Source of the DNA: Mycolicibacter virginiensis
GTDB lineage: Bacteria > Actinomycetota > Actinomycetes > Mycobacteriales > Mycobacteriaceae
NCBI RefSeq assembly: GCF_022374935.2
Contig: NZ_CP092430.2
Span: 2,604,001 to 2,668,000 of the forward strand
DNA length: 64,000 nucleotides
Direction of reading: 5' to 3'
Part shown: one piece after another, positions 43,922 through 53,732 of the stretch
How the letters are laid out: the number at the start of each line of letters is the position of its first letter
How positions within the stretch are numbered: position 1 is the first letter of the stretch
Notes under the pieces: generated by a model
The model's input: the letters and a program-made list of their open reading frames with translations, nothing else
Databases searched by the model: none
Told to the model about the DNA's origin: nothing
Made by a program: the position numbers and the translations under genes

Positions 43922-45532
43922 TCAGCCCCCGTTCCAGGTCTCGGGCAGCAGCGGCTGCCGCGGGCCGTCGGCGAATTGGGGTGCTGCCACCCGGGTCAGC
44001 CCCGTCGGCCGGGGTTGCTCGGTGCGTGCGGCGCCGGTGCGTCCCAACTCGCCGGCGCCGTGATCCGACGCCGGGGTCGGCCCCCAGTCCGGGCTGACGC
44101 CGACCGTCAGATCCATCACGGCGTCATCGTGGCCCGGTCTGGTCTTGCGTCGGCGCGCGCGCCTGGACCGGCGAGCAGCCTCTGCCGCCTGCGCCGCGGC
44201 CGCATCGGGGGTCGGCGACTTCCTTCTGGCCGCAGCCGGGGCGCCGACGTGCGCGCCGAGACCCGAACCGTAATCGATGCCGGGTCCGCCACCGATCAGG
44301 TAGGGCATCAGCGGCGCGCTCGCAGGCGCCGCCGCCGGAGGCGCAGGTGCCGGAGCCGGTGTGCTCGCACCGGCCGGGGCGGACGCCGGTGGTCCGGCAG
44401 GCGGACCGGTGGGCGGCGTCACCACAGACGGGCCCACCGCGACACCCGACACATCCGCGACAAACACCGGTGGCGCCGCGGCGGCAACCGGTCCGGGTGC
44501 AGGCAGACCCAGTCCAGCCAGACCCGTGAGGCCACCCAGCGCGCCGGCGGGAGCCATCACGGCACCCGCCGCGGCGACGAACAGCGCCGGGGATTGACTG
44601 ATCGTCGTCGCCAACTGCGCGATATGCGTCGGCCAGTCGAAGAGCGCCAGCGCCGCGAAGTACTGCAGCGCCGGAATGATCTGGCTCGGATCCTGGCTGA
44701 TGTAGAGGAAGTCCTCGAACAGCTCCAGGGACCTGGCCATGTACCACATCGGGTCCGCGGCGTTGACGTAGAAGTCGTAGACGTGGCCGTTGAGGGTGCC
44801 GGCGGCGGGATTCCAGTTGATCCCGAAGTTCTGCAGAAAATTCGAGACGGCGGTGGTCAAGGCGTTGGAGACCATCGGATCATGGGCGGTCACACCGTCT
44901 TGGATACCGAGACTCTTCAAGATCGGCTCAAGGAAATCCAGCAGTCCCTGCAACGGATTCTGCCACGATGGGGGCGGTGATGAGTCCGCGGCCGAGTTCT
45001 GGATCGGGGCAGCCACGGTGGCCTGAGGGCTCGACGCGACCACGGCGTCACAGACCCCCTGATAGGTCGCCATCGTGGTGGCAGCCTGCACCCACATCCG
45101 GAGGTAGTCGGCCTCGTTGACGGCGATCGGAATCGTATTGATCCCAAAGAAATTCGTCGCCACCAGTACCCCGTGGGTGACGTGATTGGCGGCCAGTTCC
45201 GCCCACGTCGGCATCGCCGCCAGCGCGGCGGCATAGGCCCCCGCCGTCTGGTCGTGCGCGGCCGCCATCCTGGCGCTGTCGGTGCTGGCCCGATACAGCC
45301 ACGCCAGATATGGCAGATGCGCCGCCTGGTACTGCTCAGCGGCCACACCGCTCCACAGCCCGGCCGCCACCGATCCCAGCAGTGCGCTCAGATCCTGCGC
45401 CGCCGTGGTGTAGGCCACGCTCAGCGACGACCACGCGCCCGCGGCCGCAAGCAGCGGACCGGGGCCGGGTCCGGCACTGAGCAGGGTTGCGTGCACCTCA
45501 GGAGGAGACGCCATCCACACCGGCCCGAACAC
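43922..45532 (-). CDS. PPE family protein, PPW subgroup (downstream of a pair)
   Basis: A 536-residue PPE protein. The PPE helical domain covers residues 1-170, opening with VWMASPPEVHATLLSAGPG and containing the WSGVAAEQYQ turn and ELAANHVTHGVLVATNFFGI. The middle is variable, with a Pro/Ala-rich linker around 355-400. The tail ends PLLPETW, the PxxPxxW signature of the PPW subgroup, preceded by a basic stretch (RRSRRARRRKTRPG). PPE proteins are type VII secretion substrates at the cell surface. The start is GTG 45532, 44 bases after the other PPE stop, so the two form an operon. No PE partner is adjacent. Confidence 0.9.
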   Translation of the reverse strand: MFGPVWMASPPEVHATLLSAGPGPGPLLAAAGAWSSLSVAYTTAAQDLSALLGSVAAGLWSGVAAEQYQAAHLPYLAWLYRASTDSARMAAAHDQTAGAYAAALAAMPTWAELAANHVTHGVLVATNFFGINTIPIAVNEADYLRMWVQAATTMATYQGVCDAVVASSPQATVAAPIQNSAADSSPPPSWQNPLQGLLDFLEPILKSLGIQDGVTAHDPMVSNALTTAVSNFLQNFGINWNPAAGTLNGHVYDFYVNAADPMWYMARSLELFEDFLYISQDPSQIIPALQYFAALALFDWPTHIAQLATTISQSPALFVAAAGAVMAPAGALGGLTGLAGLGLPAPGPVAAAAPPVFVADVSGVAVGPSVVTPPTGPPAGPPASAPAGASTPAPAPAPPAAAPASAPLMPYLIGGGPGIDYGSGLGAHVGAPAAARRKSPTPDAAAAQAAEAARRSRRARRRKTRPGHDDAVMDLTVGVSPDWGPTPASDHGAGELGRTGAARTEQPRPTGLTRVAAPQFADGPRQPLLPETWNGG

Positions 45533-45576
45533 AAGGATTCACTCTAGCGAATCAATAGTTTCGGGTTGCCGAACTC

Positions 45577-47151
45577 CTACCCGTTTTCGTCCGGCCAACT
45601 GCCCGGCAGCAAGGGCATGCGCGGCGCGTCGTCGAATGCGCCGCCCGCCGACACCGTCAATCCCCCGGCCGGAGCGCCGTCGCGGGCCGCCGTGCCGGCG
45701 AATCCGCTCGCTCCGCGCGACGACGTGGTCACGCTCGCCTCAGCCGGCTCCACCCAATCCGGCGTCACCTCGACGTTGAGGTTCATGACGCCGTCGTCGG
45801 GCCGGCGCAGCTTGGTGCGCTTGCGGCGTCGGGCCCGCTGCTGATCGCGTTCGGCCGCGGCTGCCGCAGCGGCAGCAACCGAACCACGCGGCGCGGAGGC
45901 CATGCGCGATGCCCCCGTTCCGACAGGCATGCCGGACCCGGCGCCGATGCCGGGCGGGCCGAGCAGATACGGCGGGAAGAACGGCGCGGCGCCCGGTGGC
46001 GGGGGCGGCGCCGCCGGCGCGGGTCCGCTGACGCCGGCCGTCGCGGGCGCCGGTGCTGGAGCCGGCGCCGGGGCCGGTGCGGACGGCATCGCGGGCGCCG
46101 GCGCTCCTGCCGAGCCGGATCCGACCCCGACCAGGGCATCGGGAGGGGTGCCCAGCGGCAGCGGCGCGAAAGGCTGCGGAAGGCCGGCCAATCCGGCCAG
46201 CCCAGCGAAACCTCCCACCGCGCCCACCGGGGCGACCAGCACGCCGATCGCGGCGGCAAACAACTGGGGCGACTGGGCCAGCCACGAGCCGATCTCGGCC
46301 AGGTGTGTCGGCCAGTCGAACTCGGCGAGCTGAACCAGGTACTGGAACGCCAGTGCGGGGTTCTGCTGGAAGTTCACGCCGAGCTGCTGAAAGTCCTCCA
46401 ACAGTTCCAGTGCCCGCACCAGCCAGAACATCGGCTGGTTGGGATCGACGTACTCGTCATAGGGAATCCCGTTCATCATGGCGTGGGCGGGATCCCAATT
46501 GATCTGCCCGTTGCTGGCAGTCTGCAGAATCTTGGCGATCAGCTGATCCAGCGGATCGTTGACCGTGGGGTCGGTGCCCTCGTCGTCATCGGCGGGTTGT
46601 GCATCGGTCTTGACGATCGGGGGCGCCGCCGGGGTGTGCGGCACCGAGGCCACCGCTGCGCCGCTGACCGCTTGATACGTTGCCATCGTTGCCGCAGCCT
46701 GCACCCACATCCGCGCGTAGTCGGCCTCGTTGAGCGCAATCGGAATGGTGTTGATCCCAAAGAAGTTCGTCGCCACCAACACCCCGTGGGTGACGTGATT
46801 GGCGGCCAGTTCCGGCAGCGTCGGCATGGCGGCGACGGCGCTCACATAAGCCCCGGCGGCCGCTTCGTATTGGGCCGCAGTTGCCGCGCTGACCGCGCTG
46901 GCCTGCCTCAGCCACGCCAGGTAGGGCGAGTGCGCCGTCGCATACACCTGCGCGCTCGGGCCCTGCCACGCCCCGGCCTCAACGAAGCCCAGCAGCGCCA
47001 ATAGTTCATCAGCGGCGTCGGCGTACTCGGCTTCCAGCGCCGACCACGCGGAAGCGGACGCCAGCAGTGGTCCGGGTCCCGCGCCGGCGCTCAGCAAGGC
47101 GGAGTGCACCTCGGGCGGCGAGGCCATCCACACCGGCAAGGCGGCGGTCAC
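45577..47151 (-). CDS. PPE family protein, PPW subgroup (upstream of a pair)
   Basis: A 524-residue PPE protein homologous to its downstream neighbour. The PPE domain opens VWMASPPEVHSALLSAGAG and keeps the WQGPSAQVY turn and ELAANHVTHGVLVATNFFGI. After a Pro/Ala-rich linker (residues about 345-400) come a basic segment (RARRRKRTKLRR), a GFAGT motif and the terminal PLLPGSW signature of the PPW subgroup. The start is GTG 47151; longer in-frame codons upstream run through the promoter. A Fur/Zur-like palindrome sits 25-45 bases upstream, suggesting metal-dependent expression of the pair. Confidence 0.9.
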   Translation of the reverse strand: MTAALPVWMASPPEVHSALLSAGAGPGPLLASASAWSALEAEYADAADELLALLGFVEAGAWQGPSAQVYATAHSPYLAWLRQASAVSAATAAQYEAAAGAYVSAVAAMPTLPELAANHVTHGVLVATNFFGINTIPIALNEADYARMWVQAAATMATYQAVSGAAVASVPHTPAAPPIVKTDAQPADDDEGTDPTVNDPLDQLIAKILQTASNGQINWDPAHAMMNGIPYDEYVDPNQPMFWLVRALELLEDFQQLGVNFQQNPALAFQYLVQLAEFDWPTHLAEIGSWLAQSPQLFAAAIGVLVAPVGAVGGFAGLAGLAGLPQPFAPLPLGTPPDALVGVGSGSAGAPAPAMPSAPAPAPAPAPAPATAGVSGPAPAAPPPPPGAAPFFPPYLLGPPGIGAGSGMPVGTGASRMASAPRGSVAAAAAAAAERDQQRARRRKRTKLRRPDDGVMNLNVEVTPDWVEPAEASVTTSSRGASGFAGTAARDGAPAGGLTVSAGGAFDDAPRMPLLPGSWPDENG

Positions 47152-47175
47152 GGCCCGACGCCCGCCAACTTGTTG

Positions 47176-47196
47176 AATATGATTGTCATTATCATC
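47176..47196 (-). promoter_or_regulatory. Fur/Zur-like palindrome upstream of the PPE operon
   Basis: On the minus strand the arms TGATAATGA and TCATATTCA flank CAA. They pair at 7 of 9 positions. The 19-base core matches the generic Fur box GATAATGATAATCATTATC at 16 positions. This AT-rich patch stands out from the GC-rich surroundings. A possible -10 (CATATT) overlaps it, and the PPE start is 25 bases away. In mycobacteria the most likely regulator is the zinc sensor Zur (FurB), which controls ESX-3 and some PPE genes. Assignment is inference. Confidence 0.6.
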
Positions 47197-47296
47197 GATT
47201 GAATACCTGCGGTAGTCCGCGCACAAGGTGCGCCACCCTCGCGTTACCTGGGCCAATGCTGTGAGATGAACCGAGCCGACTGGCACGATCGATCAC

Positions 47297-47776
47297 ATGC
47301 CGACTCCGCAGTTCATCGTCGATCTCCGGGCGCAGATAGGTCATGCCCCGCTGTGGCTGATCGGCGTGACGGCGGTGGTCATCCGCGGCGACGAGGTGCT
47401 GCTCGTCGAACGCGCCGACAACGGCATCTGGGCGCCGGTGACGGGGATCGTCGACCCCGGCGAAGAGCCGGCTGACGCCGCCGCGCGCGAGGTCGCTGAG
47501 GAAACCGGGGTCACCGCGATGCCCGAGCGGCTGGCTTGGGTGCACGTCACACCGCCCGTCATCCACGTCAACGGTGATCAGGCGCAGTACCTCGACCACG
47601 TCTTCGTGATGCGCTGGGTGGCCGGCGAGCCCTACCCCGCCGATGACGAGAGCACCGACGCGCGCTGGTACCCGCGTACCGCGCTGCCCGTCATGCCGGA
47701 GCGGATGCGGAGTCGGATCAACGCCGCGTTCGACGCGGGCACCGAAACCCGGTTCGAGTGGAGCGCGGGGTCCTAG
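47297..47776 (+). CDS. Nudix hydrolase
   Basis: A 159-residue protein with a complete Nudix box (GX5EX7REUXEEXGU): a GIVDPGEE segment, then [15 protein letters not shown], with Gly, Glu, Arg-Glu and Glu-Glu all present. It would cleave a nucleoside diphosphate linked to another group; the substrate is not predictable. The C-terminal [17 protein letters not shown] segment is common in ADP-ribose or MutT-like members. It is divergent from the PPE operon and overlaps the end of ctaB by four bases, tail to tail. Confidence 0.88.
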   Translation: MPTPQFIVDLRAQIGHAPLWLIGVTAVVIRGDEVLLVERADNGIWAPVTGIVDPGEEPADAAAREVAEETGVTAMPERLAWVHVTPPVIHVNGDQAQYLDHVFVMRWVAGEPYPADDESTDARWYPRTALPVMPERMRSRINAAFDAGTETRFEWSAGS

Positions 47777-48696
47777 AACAGGGTGGGCAGCCCGATCGCT
47801 GAGTCGACTGCCAGCGCGCAGAAGACCAGCGCCAGATAGTTGTTCGACTGCAGGAACAGCCGCAGCGGCTTGATCGGCTCACCACGCCGCACGCCCGCGT
47901 AGAGCTGGTGAGCCATGGCCAGGAACCAGGCGCCGGCCAGTACCGCGACCGCCGCGTACAGCCACCCCGCAGCAGGCACCAGCGCCAACGTCGCCAGCAC
48001 GGTCGCCCAGGTGTAGACCACGATCCGGTGGGTGACCACGTGCTCGCTGGCGACCACCGGCAGCATGGGCACCCCCGCCGCCGCGTAGTCCTCCTTGTAA
48101 CGCATCGCCAGCGCCCAGGTATGCGGCGGCGTCCAGAAGAAGATCACCAGGAACATCACCAGCGCGGGCCAGCCGATGGTGCCGGTGACCGCCGACCAGC
48201 CGATCACCACGGGCATGCAGCCGGCCGCTCCGCCCCACACCACGTTCTGGGAGGTACGGCGCTTGAGCATCATCGAATAGACCAGCACGTAGAACGCGAT
48301 GGTGGCCACGGCCAGCAGGCCCGATATCAAGTTCGTGGTGCGCCACAGCCACACAAACGAGCCGGCACCGAGCCCCAGGCTGAACACCAGGGCGTTGCGG
48401 GTCGGCACCGCCTCGCGGGCCAGCGGGCGGAGCGCGGTGCGCTTCATCACTTTGTCGATGTCGGCGTCGACCACGCAGTTCAGCGCATTAGCGCTGGCGG
48501 CGGCCAGCATCCCGCCGATCAGCGTGTTGAAGATCAGCAGCGGATTCACCGTGCCGCGGTCGGCCAACAGCATCGCTGGAATGGTTGTGACCAGCAGCAA
48601 CTCGATGATTCGGGGCTTGGTCAGCGACAGGTACGCCAACAACGTGCTGCGCACGGCGCGTATTCGGCGCGGCTGTGCGCGCTCGCGAATACTCAC
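47773..48696 (-). CDS. ctaB: Protohaem IX farnesyltransferase CtaB
   Basis: A 307-residue UbiA-superfamily prenyltransferase making haem O from haem B for cytochrome oxidase, working upstream of CtaA. Nine helices are predicted. The first Asp-rich motif is [15 protein letters not shown] and the second region is [15 protein letters not shown]. The conserved [18 protein letters not shown] opens the first helix. It is divergent from tkt; the 229-base gap holds a tandem repeat and the tkt promoter. Confidence 0.95.
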   Translation of the reverse strand: MSIRERAQPRRIRAVRSTLLAYLSLTKPRIIELLLVTTIPAMLLADRGTVNPLLIFNTLIGGMLAAASANALNCVVDADIDKVMKRTALRPLAREAVPTRNALVFSLGLGAGSFVWLWRTTNLISGLLAVATIAFYVLVYSMMLKRRTSQNVVWGGAAGCMPVVIGWSAVTGTIGWPALVMFLVIFFWTPPHTWALAMRYKEDYAAAGVPMLPVVASEHVVTHRIVVYTWATVLATLALVPAAGWLYAAVAVLAGAWFLAMAHQLYAGVRRGEPIKPLRLFLQSNNYLALVFCALAVDSAIGLPTLF

Positions 48697-48722
48697 GTGA
48701 TGACTCCTAGGATGGCAGCTGC

Positions 48723-48768
48723 GACGCCAGCTTCGACTTCGGACGGACGCCAGCTTCTACTACGGACG
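48723..48768. repeat. Two 23-bp tandem repeats in the ctaB-tkt promoter region
   Basis: Units 48723-48745 and 48746-48768 share the pattern GACGCCAGCTTC-ACT-CGGACG and match at 21 of 23 positions. They lie 27 bases from the ctaB start and about 95 bases upstream of the tkt -10. Could be paired regulator sites or a recent tandem duplication. Confidence 0.7.
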
Positions 48769-48863
48769 ATGGTAGACCGCTTGGCCAGGTCGTCCGAATC
48801 GCAGGGTCAATTCACGGCGAATCCACACGGCGACCGGACCTGCAACACTGCACATGCCCGCAT

Positions 48864-48869
48864 TAGGGT
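48864..48869 (+). promoter_or_regulatory. Probable tkt promoter -10 element
   Basis: TAGGGT, identical to the acn -10, sits about 57 bases upstream of the tkt GTG. It would start transcription near 48876. No clear -35 is visible, as is common in mycobacterial promoters. Confidence 0.4.
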
Positions 48870-48925
48870 GAGAACCAGCCAGGCTTGTTTTGAAGACCTA
48901 TCTCGAAGATGAGGACCCGACGTTC

Positions 48926-51025
48926 GTGACCACTGCCGCAGAGATCTCCGCCCTTACCCAACCGCACCACCCCGCAGACTGGGCCGAGATCGACTCCACC
49001 GCAGTCGACACCGCCCGGGTGCTGGCCGCTGACGCGGTGCAGAAGGTCGGCAACGGCCACCCGGGCACCGCGATGAGCCTCGCTCCACTGGCCTACACGC
49101 TGTTCCAGCGCGTGATGCGCCACGATCCGTCCGACACCACATGGCTGGGTCGTGACCGGTTCGTGTTGTCTTGCGGGCACTCCAGCCTGACCCTGTACAT
49201 CCAGCTCTACCTGGGCGGTTTCGGGCTGGAACTGGCCGACATCGAGGCATTGCGCACCTGGGGCTCCAAGACGCCGGGCCACCCGGAGTTCCGCCACACC
49301 AAGGGTGTGGAGATCACCACCGGCCCGCTCGGACAAGGCCTGGCCTCGGCGGTCGGCATGGCGATGGCCGCCCGCTACGAGCGCGGTCTGTTCGACCCCG
49401 ACACCGCGCCCGGCGAGAGCCCGTTCGACCACTTCGTCTACGTGATCGCCTCCGACGGCGACATTCAGGAGGGCGTCACCAGTGAGGCCTCCTCGCTGGC
49501 CGGCGTTCAGCAGCTGGGCAACCTGATCGTGTTCTACGACCACAACAAGATCTCCATCGAGGACGACACCGCGATCGCCCTCTGCGAGGACACCGCGGCC
49601 CGCTACCGGTCCTACGGCTGGCACGTCCAGGAGGTCGAGGGCGGCGAGAACGTGACCGGCATCGAGGAGGCCATCGCCAACGCGAAGGCCGTCACCGACA
49701 AGCCCTCGTTCATCTCGCTGCGCACGATCATCGGCTACCCGTCCCCGGGCAAGATGAACACCGGCGCCATCCACGGTTCCGCGCTCGGCGGCGACGAGGT
49801 GGCCGCCACCAAGTCCGCCCTCGGATTCGACCCGGACAAGGCGTTCGACGTCCGCGAAGACGTGATCACCCACACCCGCGGGCTGGTGGCACGCGGTAAG
49901 CAGGCCCGCGCCGAATGGCAGGAGCAGTTCGAGTCCTGGGCGGCCCGCGAGCCGGAGCGCAAGGCGCTGCTGGACCGGTTGATCGCCGGTGAACTGCCCG
50001 AGGGCTGGGACGCCGAGCTGCCGTACTGGGAGCCCGGCTCCAAGGCCGTTGCCACCCGCGCCGCATCCGGCAAGGTGCTCAACGCGGTGGGCGCAAAGCT
50101 TCCTGAATTGTGGGGCGGCTCAGCCGATCTGGCGGGCAGCAACAACACCACCATGGACGGCGTCAAGTCGTTCGGACCGGCGTCGATCTCCACCGGCGAG
50201 TACACCGCCGACCCTTACGGCCGCACCCTGCACTTCGGGATTCGCGAGCACGCGATGGGCTCGATCCTGTCCGGCATCGTGCTGCACGGGCCCACCCGCG
50301 CCTACGGCGGCACGTTCCTGCAGTTCTCCGACTACATGCGGCCCGCGGTGCGGTTGGCGGCGCTGATGGACATCGACCCGATCTACGTGTGGACGCACGA
50401 CTCGATCGGGCTCGGCGAAGACGGTCCGACGCACCAGCCGATCGAGCACCTGGCGGCGTTGCGTGCCATCCCCCGCCTGTCGGTGGTGCGGCCGGCGGAC
50501 GCCAACGAGACGGCCTACGCCTGGCGCACGGTGCTGGCCCGCGGCGCGAGCAGCGGTCCGGTCGGGCTGATCCTTACCCGGCAGAACGTGCCGATCATCG
50601 AGGGCACCGACGCCGAAGGCGTCGCCCGCGGAGGCTACGTGCTGGGCGGTCTCGAAGCCGCCGGTGCCGAGGACCCCGACGTGGTGTTGATCGCCACCGG
50701 TTCGGAGGTGCAGCTCGCGGTCGAAGCGCAGAAACTCTTGGCGGCCAAGGACATCAACGCCCGCGTGGTGTCGATGACGTGTCTGGAGTGGTTCGAATCG
50801 CAGCCGGCCGACTACCGCGACGCGGTGCTGCCGCCGTCGGTGTCGGCTCGGGTGGCGGTTGAAGCCGGTATCGCACAGTGCTGGCACAAGATCGTCGGCG
50901 ACACCGGCGAAATCGTGTCGATCGAGCGCTACGGCGAGTCCGCCGACTACCAAACGCTGTTCCGTGAGTTCGGCCTGACCGCGGAGGCTGTCGTCGCCGC
51001 CGCGATGAGAACACTGGAAAACTGA
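48926..51025 (+). CDS. tkt: Transketolase
   Basis: A 699-residue thiamine-diphosphate enzyme of the non-oxidative pentose phosphate pathway. It has the GNGHPGTAMSLAPLAYTLFQ opening, the cofactor-binding SDGDIQEGVTSEASSLAGVQ motif with a following YDHNKISIEDD loop, and the SIGLGEDGPTHQPIEHL phosphate/substrate loop. The start is GTG 48926 (VTTAAEISALTQP), preceded by GAGG; codons upstream are not conserved. First gene of tkt-tal-zwf2-opcA-pgl, all on one strand with short gaps or overlaps. Confidence 0.97.
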   Translation: MTTAAEISALTQPHHPADWAEIDSTAVDTARVLAADAVQKVGNGHPGTAMSLAPLAYTLFQRVMRHDPSDTTWLGRDRFVLSCGHSSLTLYIQLYLGGFGLELADIEALRTWGSKTPGHPEFRHTKGVEITTGPLGQGLASAVGMAMAARYERGLFDPDTAPGESPFDHFVYVIASDGDIQEGVTSEASSLAGVQQLGNLIVFYDHNKISIEDDTAIALCEDTAARYRSYGWHVQEVEGGENVTGIEEAIANAKAVTDKPSFISLRTIIGYPSPGKMNTGAIHGSALGGDEVAATKSALGFDPDKAFDVREDVITHTRGLVARGKQARAEWQEQFESWAAREPERKALLDRLIAGELPEGWDAELPYWEPGSKAVATRAASGKVLNAVGAKLPELWGGSADLAGSNNTTMDGVKSFGPASISTGEYTADPYGRTLHFGIREHAMGSILSGIVLHGPTRAYGGTFLQFSDYMRPAVRLAALMDIDPIYVWTHDSIGLGEDGPTHQPIEHLAALRAIPRLSVVRPADANETAYAWRTVLARGASSGPVGLILTRQNVPIIEGTDAEGVARGGYVLGGLEAAGAEDPDVVLIATGSEVQLAVEAQKLLAAKDINARVVSMTCLEWFESQPADYRDAVLPPSVSARVAVEAGIAQCWHKIVGDTGEIVSIERYGESADYQTLFREFGLTAEAVVAAAMRTLEN

Positions 51026-51058
51026 CGTCAATCGAAACCGATTGAGAAGGAGCGCAAC

Positions 51059-52171
51059 ATGACTCAGAATCCCAAGCTTGCCGCTCTCAGCGCCGCAGGC
51101 GTGTCGGTGTGGCTCGATGATCTGTCCCGCGATCGGCTCACGTCGGGCAACCTGGCCGAGCTTGTCGCCACCCGCAGTGTGGTCGGGGTGACCACGAATC
51201 CGACCATCTTCCAGAAAGCTCTGGAGAAGGGCCACGCCTACGACAAGCAGCTGGCCGAGCTGGCCGCTCGCGGCGCCGATGTGGACGCGGTGATCCGCAC
51301 CGTCACCACCGACGACGTGCGCAACGCCTGCGACGTGCTGTCTGCTGCGTGGGAGGCGACCGACGGTGTGGACGGGCGTGTGTCGATCGAGGTCGATCCG
51401 CGGCTGGCCCACGAGACCGACAAGACCGTGGCCCAGGCCGTCGAGCTGTGGAAGATCGTCGACCGGCCCAACCTGTTCATCAAGATCCCGGCCACCAAGG
51501 CGGGCCTGCCGGCCATCACCGCGGTACTGGCCGAAGGGATTTCGGTCAACGTCACGCTGATCTTCTCCGTCGAACGCCACCGCGAGGTGATGGATGCCTA
51601 CCTGGCCGGCCTGGAGGCCGCCAAGGCCGCCGGACACGACCTGGCCAAGATCCACTCGGTAGCGTCGTTCTTCGTCTCCCGGGTGGACACCGAGATCGAC
51701 GCCCGGCTGGAAAAGATCGGCTCGGCCGAGGCCCTGGCGCTGCGCGGCAAGGCCGGTCTCGCCAATGCCCGATTGGCCTACGCGGCATACGAGGAAGTCT
51801 TCGCCGGTGAGCGCTTCGCCGCGCTGGCGGCCGACGGTGCGCGGGTACAGCGGCCGTTGTGGGCGTCGACCGGGGTCAAGAACCCGGACTACCCGGACAC
51901 CCTCTACGTCACCGAGCTGGTCGCGGCCCACACCGTCAACACCATGCCGGAACCGACGTTGGACGCCGTCGCCGACCACGGTGACATCACCGGTGACACC
52001 ATCGCCGGGACCGCCGCGGCATCCCAGCAGGTCTTCGACCAACTCGCGGCGGTGGGCATCGACCTGACCGATGTGTTCGTGGTGCTGGAGAACGAGGGCG
52101 TCGAGAAGTTCGAAGCTTCCTGGGGCGAACTGTTGGACGCCACGGCAACGCAGCTCGAAGAGGCCAAGTGA
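51059..52171 (+). CDS. tal: Transaldolase
   Basis: A 370-residue enzyme exchanging dihydroxyacetone units between sugar phosphates. The Schiff-base Lys is in [15 protein letters not shown], and [15 protein letters not shown] is the family's N-terminal signature. It has the length of the actinobacterial long class. AAGGAGCG lies just upstream of the ATG. It follows tkt by 33 bases and precedes zwf2 by 4 bases. Confidence 0.97.
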   Translation: MTQNPKLAALSAAGVSVWLDDLSRDRLTSGNLAELVATRSVVGVTTNPTIFQKALEKGHAYDKQLAELAARGADVDAVIRTVTTDDVRNACDVLSAAWEATDGVDGRVSIEVDPRLAHETDKTVAQAVELWKIVDRPNLFIKIPATKAGLPAITAVLAEGISVNVTLIFSVERHREVMDAYLAGLEAAKAAGHDLAKIHSVASFFVSRVDTEIDARLEKIGSAEALALRGKAGLANARLAYAAYEEVFAGERFAALAADGARVQRPLWASTGVKNPDYPDTLYVTELVAAHTVNTMPEPTLDAVADHGDITGDTIAGTAAASQQVFDQLAAVGIDLTDVFVVLENEGVEKFEASWGELLDATATQLEEAK

Positions 52172-52175
52172 TCTG

Positions 52176-53732
52176 ATGGCCGGCGCCGGGGCAGCGCGAA
52201 ACACCCCCTCGGGGTGGCAGAACCCGCTGCGAGACAAGCGAGACAAACGCCTGCCCCGCATCGCCGGCCCCTGCGGCGTGGTGATTTTCGGAGTCACCGG
52301 CGACCTGGCCCGGCGCAAGCTCATGCCGGCCATCTACGATCTGGCCAACCGCGGATTGTTGCCGGCGACCTTCGCGCTGGTCGGTTTCGCCCGCCGGGAC
52401 TGGGCCGACGAGGACTTCGCCGACGTGGTCTACCAGGCCGTCAAGGAGCACGCCCGGACCCCGTTCCGGCAGGTGGTGTGGGACCGACTGGCGTCCGGAT
52501 TTCGTTTCGTCACCGGCACATTCGATGACGACGAGGCCTTTGCCCGGCTAGCGCAGACCCTCGAAGAACTCGACGCCGAGCGCGGTACCGGCGGCAATCA
52601 CGCCTTCTACCTGTCGATCCCGCCCGGCGCCTTCCCGGTGGTCTGCGAGAAGCTGCACTCGACGGGGCTGGCTCGGCCGCGCGACGGCCGGTGGAGCCGG
52701 GTGGTGATCGAGAAGCCGTTCGGTCACGACCTGACCAGCGCGGTCGAGCTCAACAGTGTGGTCAACAGTGTCTTCCCGGAAGAGTCGGTGTTCCGGATCG
52801 ACCACTACCTGGGCAAGGAGACGGTCCAGAACATCCTGGCGCTGCGCTTCGCCAACCAGCTGTTCGACCCGATCTGGAACGCCCACTACGTCGACCACGT
52901 GCAGATCACCATGGCCGAGGACATCGGCTTGGGCGGGCGAGCCGGCTACTACGACGGCATCGGAGCTGCCCGGGACGTGATCCAGAACCACCTACTGCAG
53001 TTGCTGGCCCTCACGGCGATGGAGGAGCCGGTGAGCTTCTCCCCTGCCGAGCTGCAGGCCGAGAAGATCAAGGTGCTCTCGGCCACCCGGCTGGCACAGC
53101 CGCTGGATGAGACCACCTCTCGCGGGCAATACGCCGCCGGGTGGCAGGGCGGCGAACGCGTCGTGGGCCTGCTCGACGAGGAAGGGTTCGCCCACGATTC
53201 ACGGACCGAGACCTTCGCGGCGATCACCCTGGAGGTCGACACGCGGCGCTGGGCCGGCGTCCCGTTCTACCTGCGGACCGGCAAACGCCTGGGCCGGCGG
53301 GTCACGGAGATCGCGCTGGTGTTCAAGCGCGCACCGCACCTGCCGTTCGACGACACCATGACCGACGAATTGGGCAAGAACGCGTTGGTGATTCGGGTGC
53401 AGCCCGACGAGGGAATCACCCTGCGGTTCGGGTCCAAGGTGCCCGGCCACCTGATGGAGGTCCGCGACGTCAACATGGACTTCTCCTACGGCTCGACGTT
53501 CTCCGAGGATTCACCGGAGGCCTACGAGCGGCTGATCCTGGATGTGCTGTTGGGCGAGCCCTCCCTGTTCCCGGTCAACGCCGAGGTCGAATTGTCTTGG
53601 GAGATACTCGATCCAGTGCTCGAGAACTGGGCCGAGCACGGTAAGCCCGAGCCGTATGTGGCCGGAAGTTGGGGACCGCAGTCGGCGTTCGACATGCTCA
53701 CCCGAACCGGGCGGGAATGGCGGCGCCCATGA
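52176..53732 (+). CDS. zwf2: Glucose-6-phosphate dehydrogenase
   Basis: A 518-residue enzyme catalysing the first oxidative pentose phosphate step, yielding NADPH. The nucleotide motif is VIFGVTGDLARRKLMPA, and the active-site signature is RIDHYLGKETVQN with its His and Lys. EKPFGHDL precedes it. The ATG at 52176 is chosen for its match to the homologous N-terminus; 35 upstream in-frame codons lie inside tal. The stop overlaps the opcA start (ATGA), fitting a stable G6PDH-OpcA complex. Confidence 0.97.
   Translation: MAGAGAARNTPSGWQNPLRDKRDKRLPRIAGPCGVVIFGVTGDLARRKLMPAIYDLANRGLLPATFALVGFARRDWADEDFADVVYQAVKEHARTPFRQVVWDRLASGFRFVTGTFDDDEAFARLAQTLEELDAERGTGGNHAFYLSIPPGAFPVVCEKLHSTGLARPRDGRWSRVVIEKPFGHDLTSAVELNSVVNSVFPEESVFRIDHYLGKETVQNILALRFANQLFDPIWNAHYVDHVQITMAEDIGLGGRAGYYDGIGAARDVIQNHLLQLLALTAMEEPVSFSPAELQAEKIKVLSATRLAQPLDETTSRGQYAAGWQGGERVVGLLDEEGFAHDSRTETFAAITLEVDTRRWAGVPFYLRTGKRLGRRVTEIALVFKRAPHLPFDDTMTDELGKNALVIRVQPDEGITLRFGSKVPGHLMEVRDVNMDFSYGSTFSEDSPEAYERLILDVLLGEPSLFPVNAEVELSWEILDPVLENWAEHGKPEPYVAGSWGPQSAFDMLTRTGREWRRP

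Noticed and set aside
50120..52333. Long open frame (737 codons) on the minus strand across tkt, tal and the zwf2 start
   Set aside because: It covers three conserved genes on the other strand and shows no domain. It is a codon-bias shadow.
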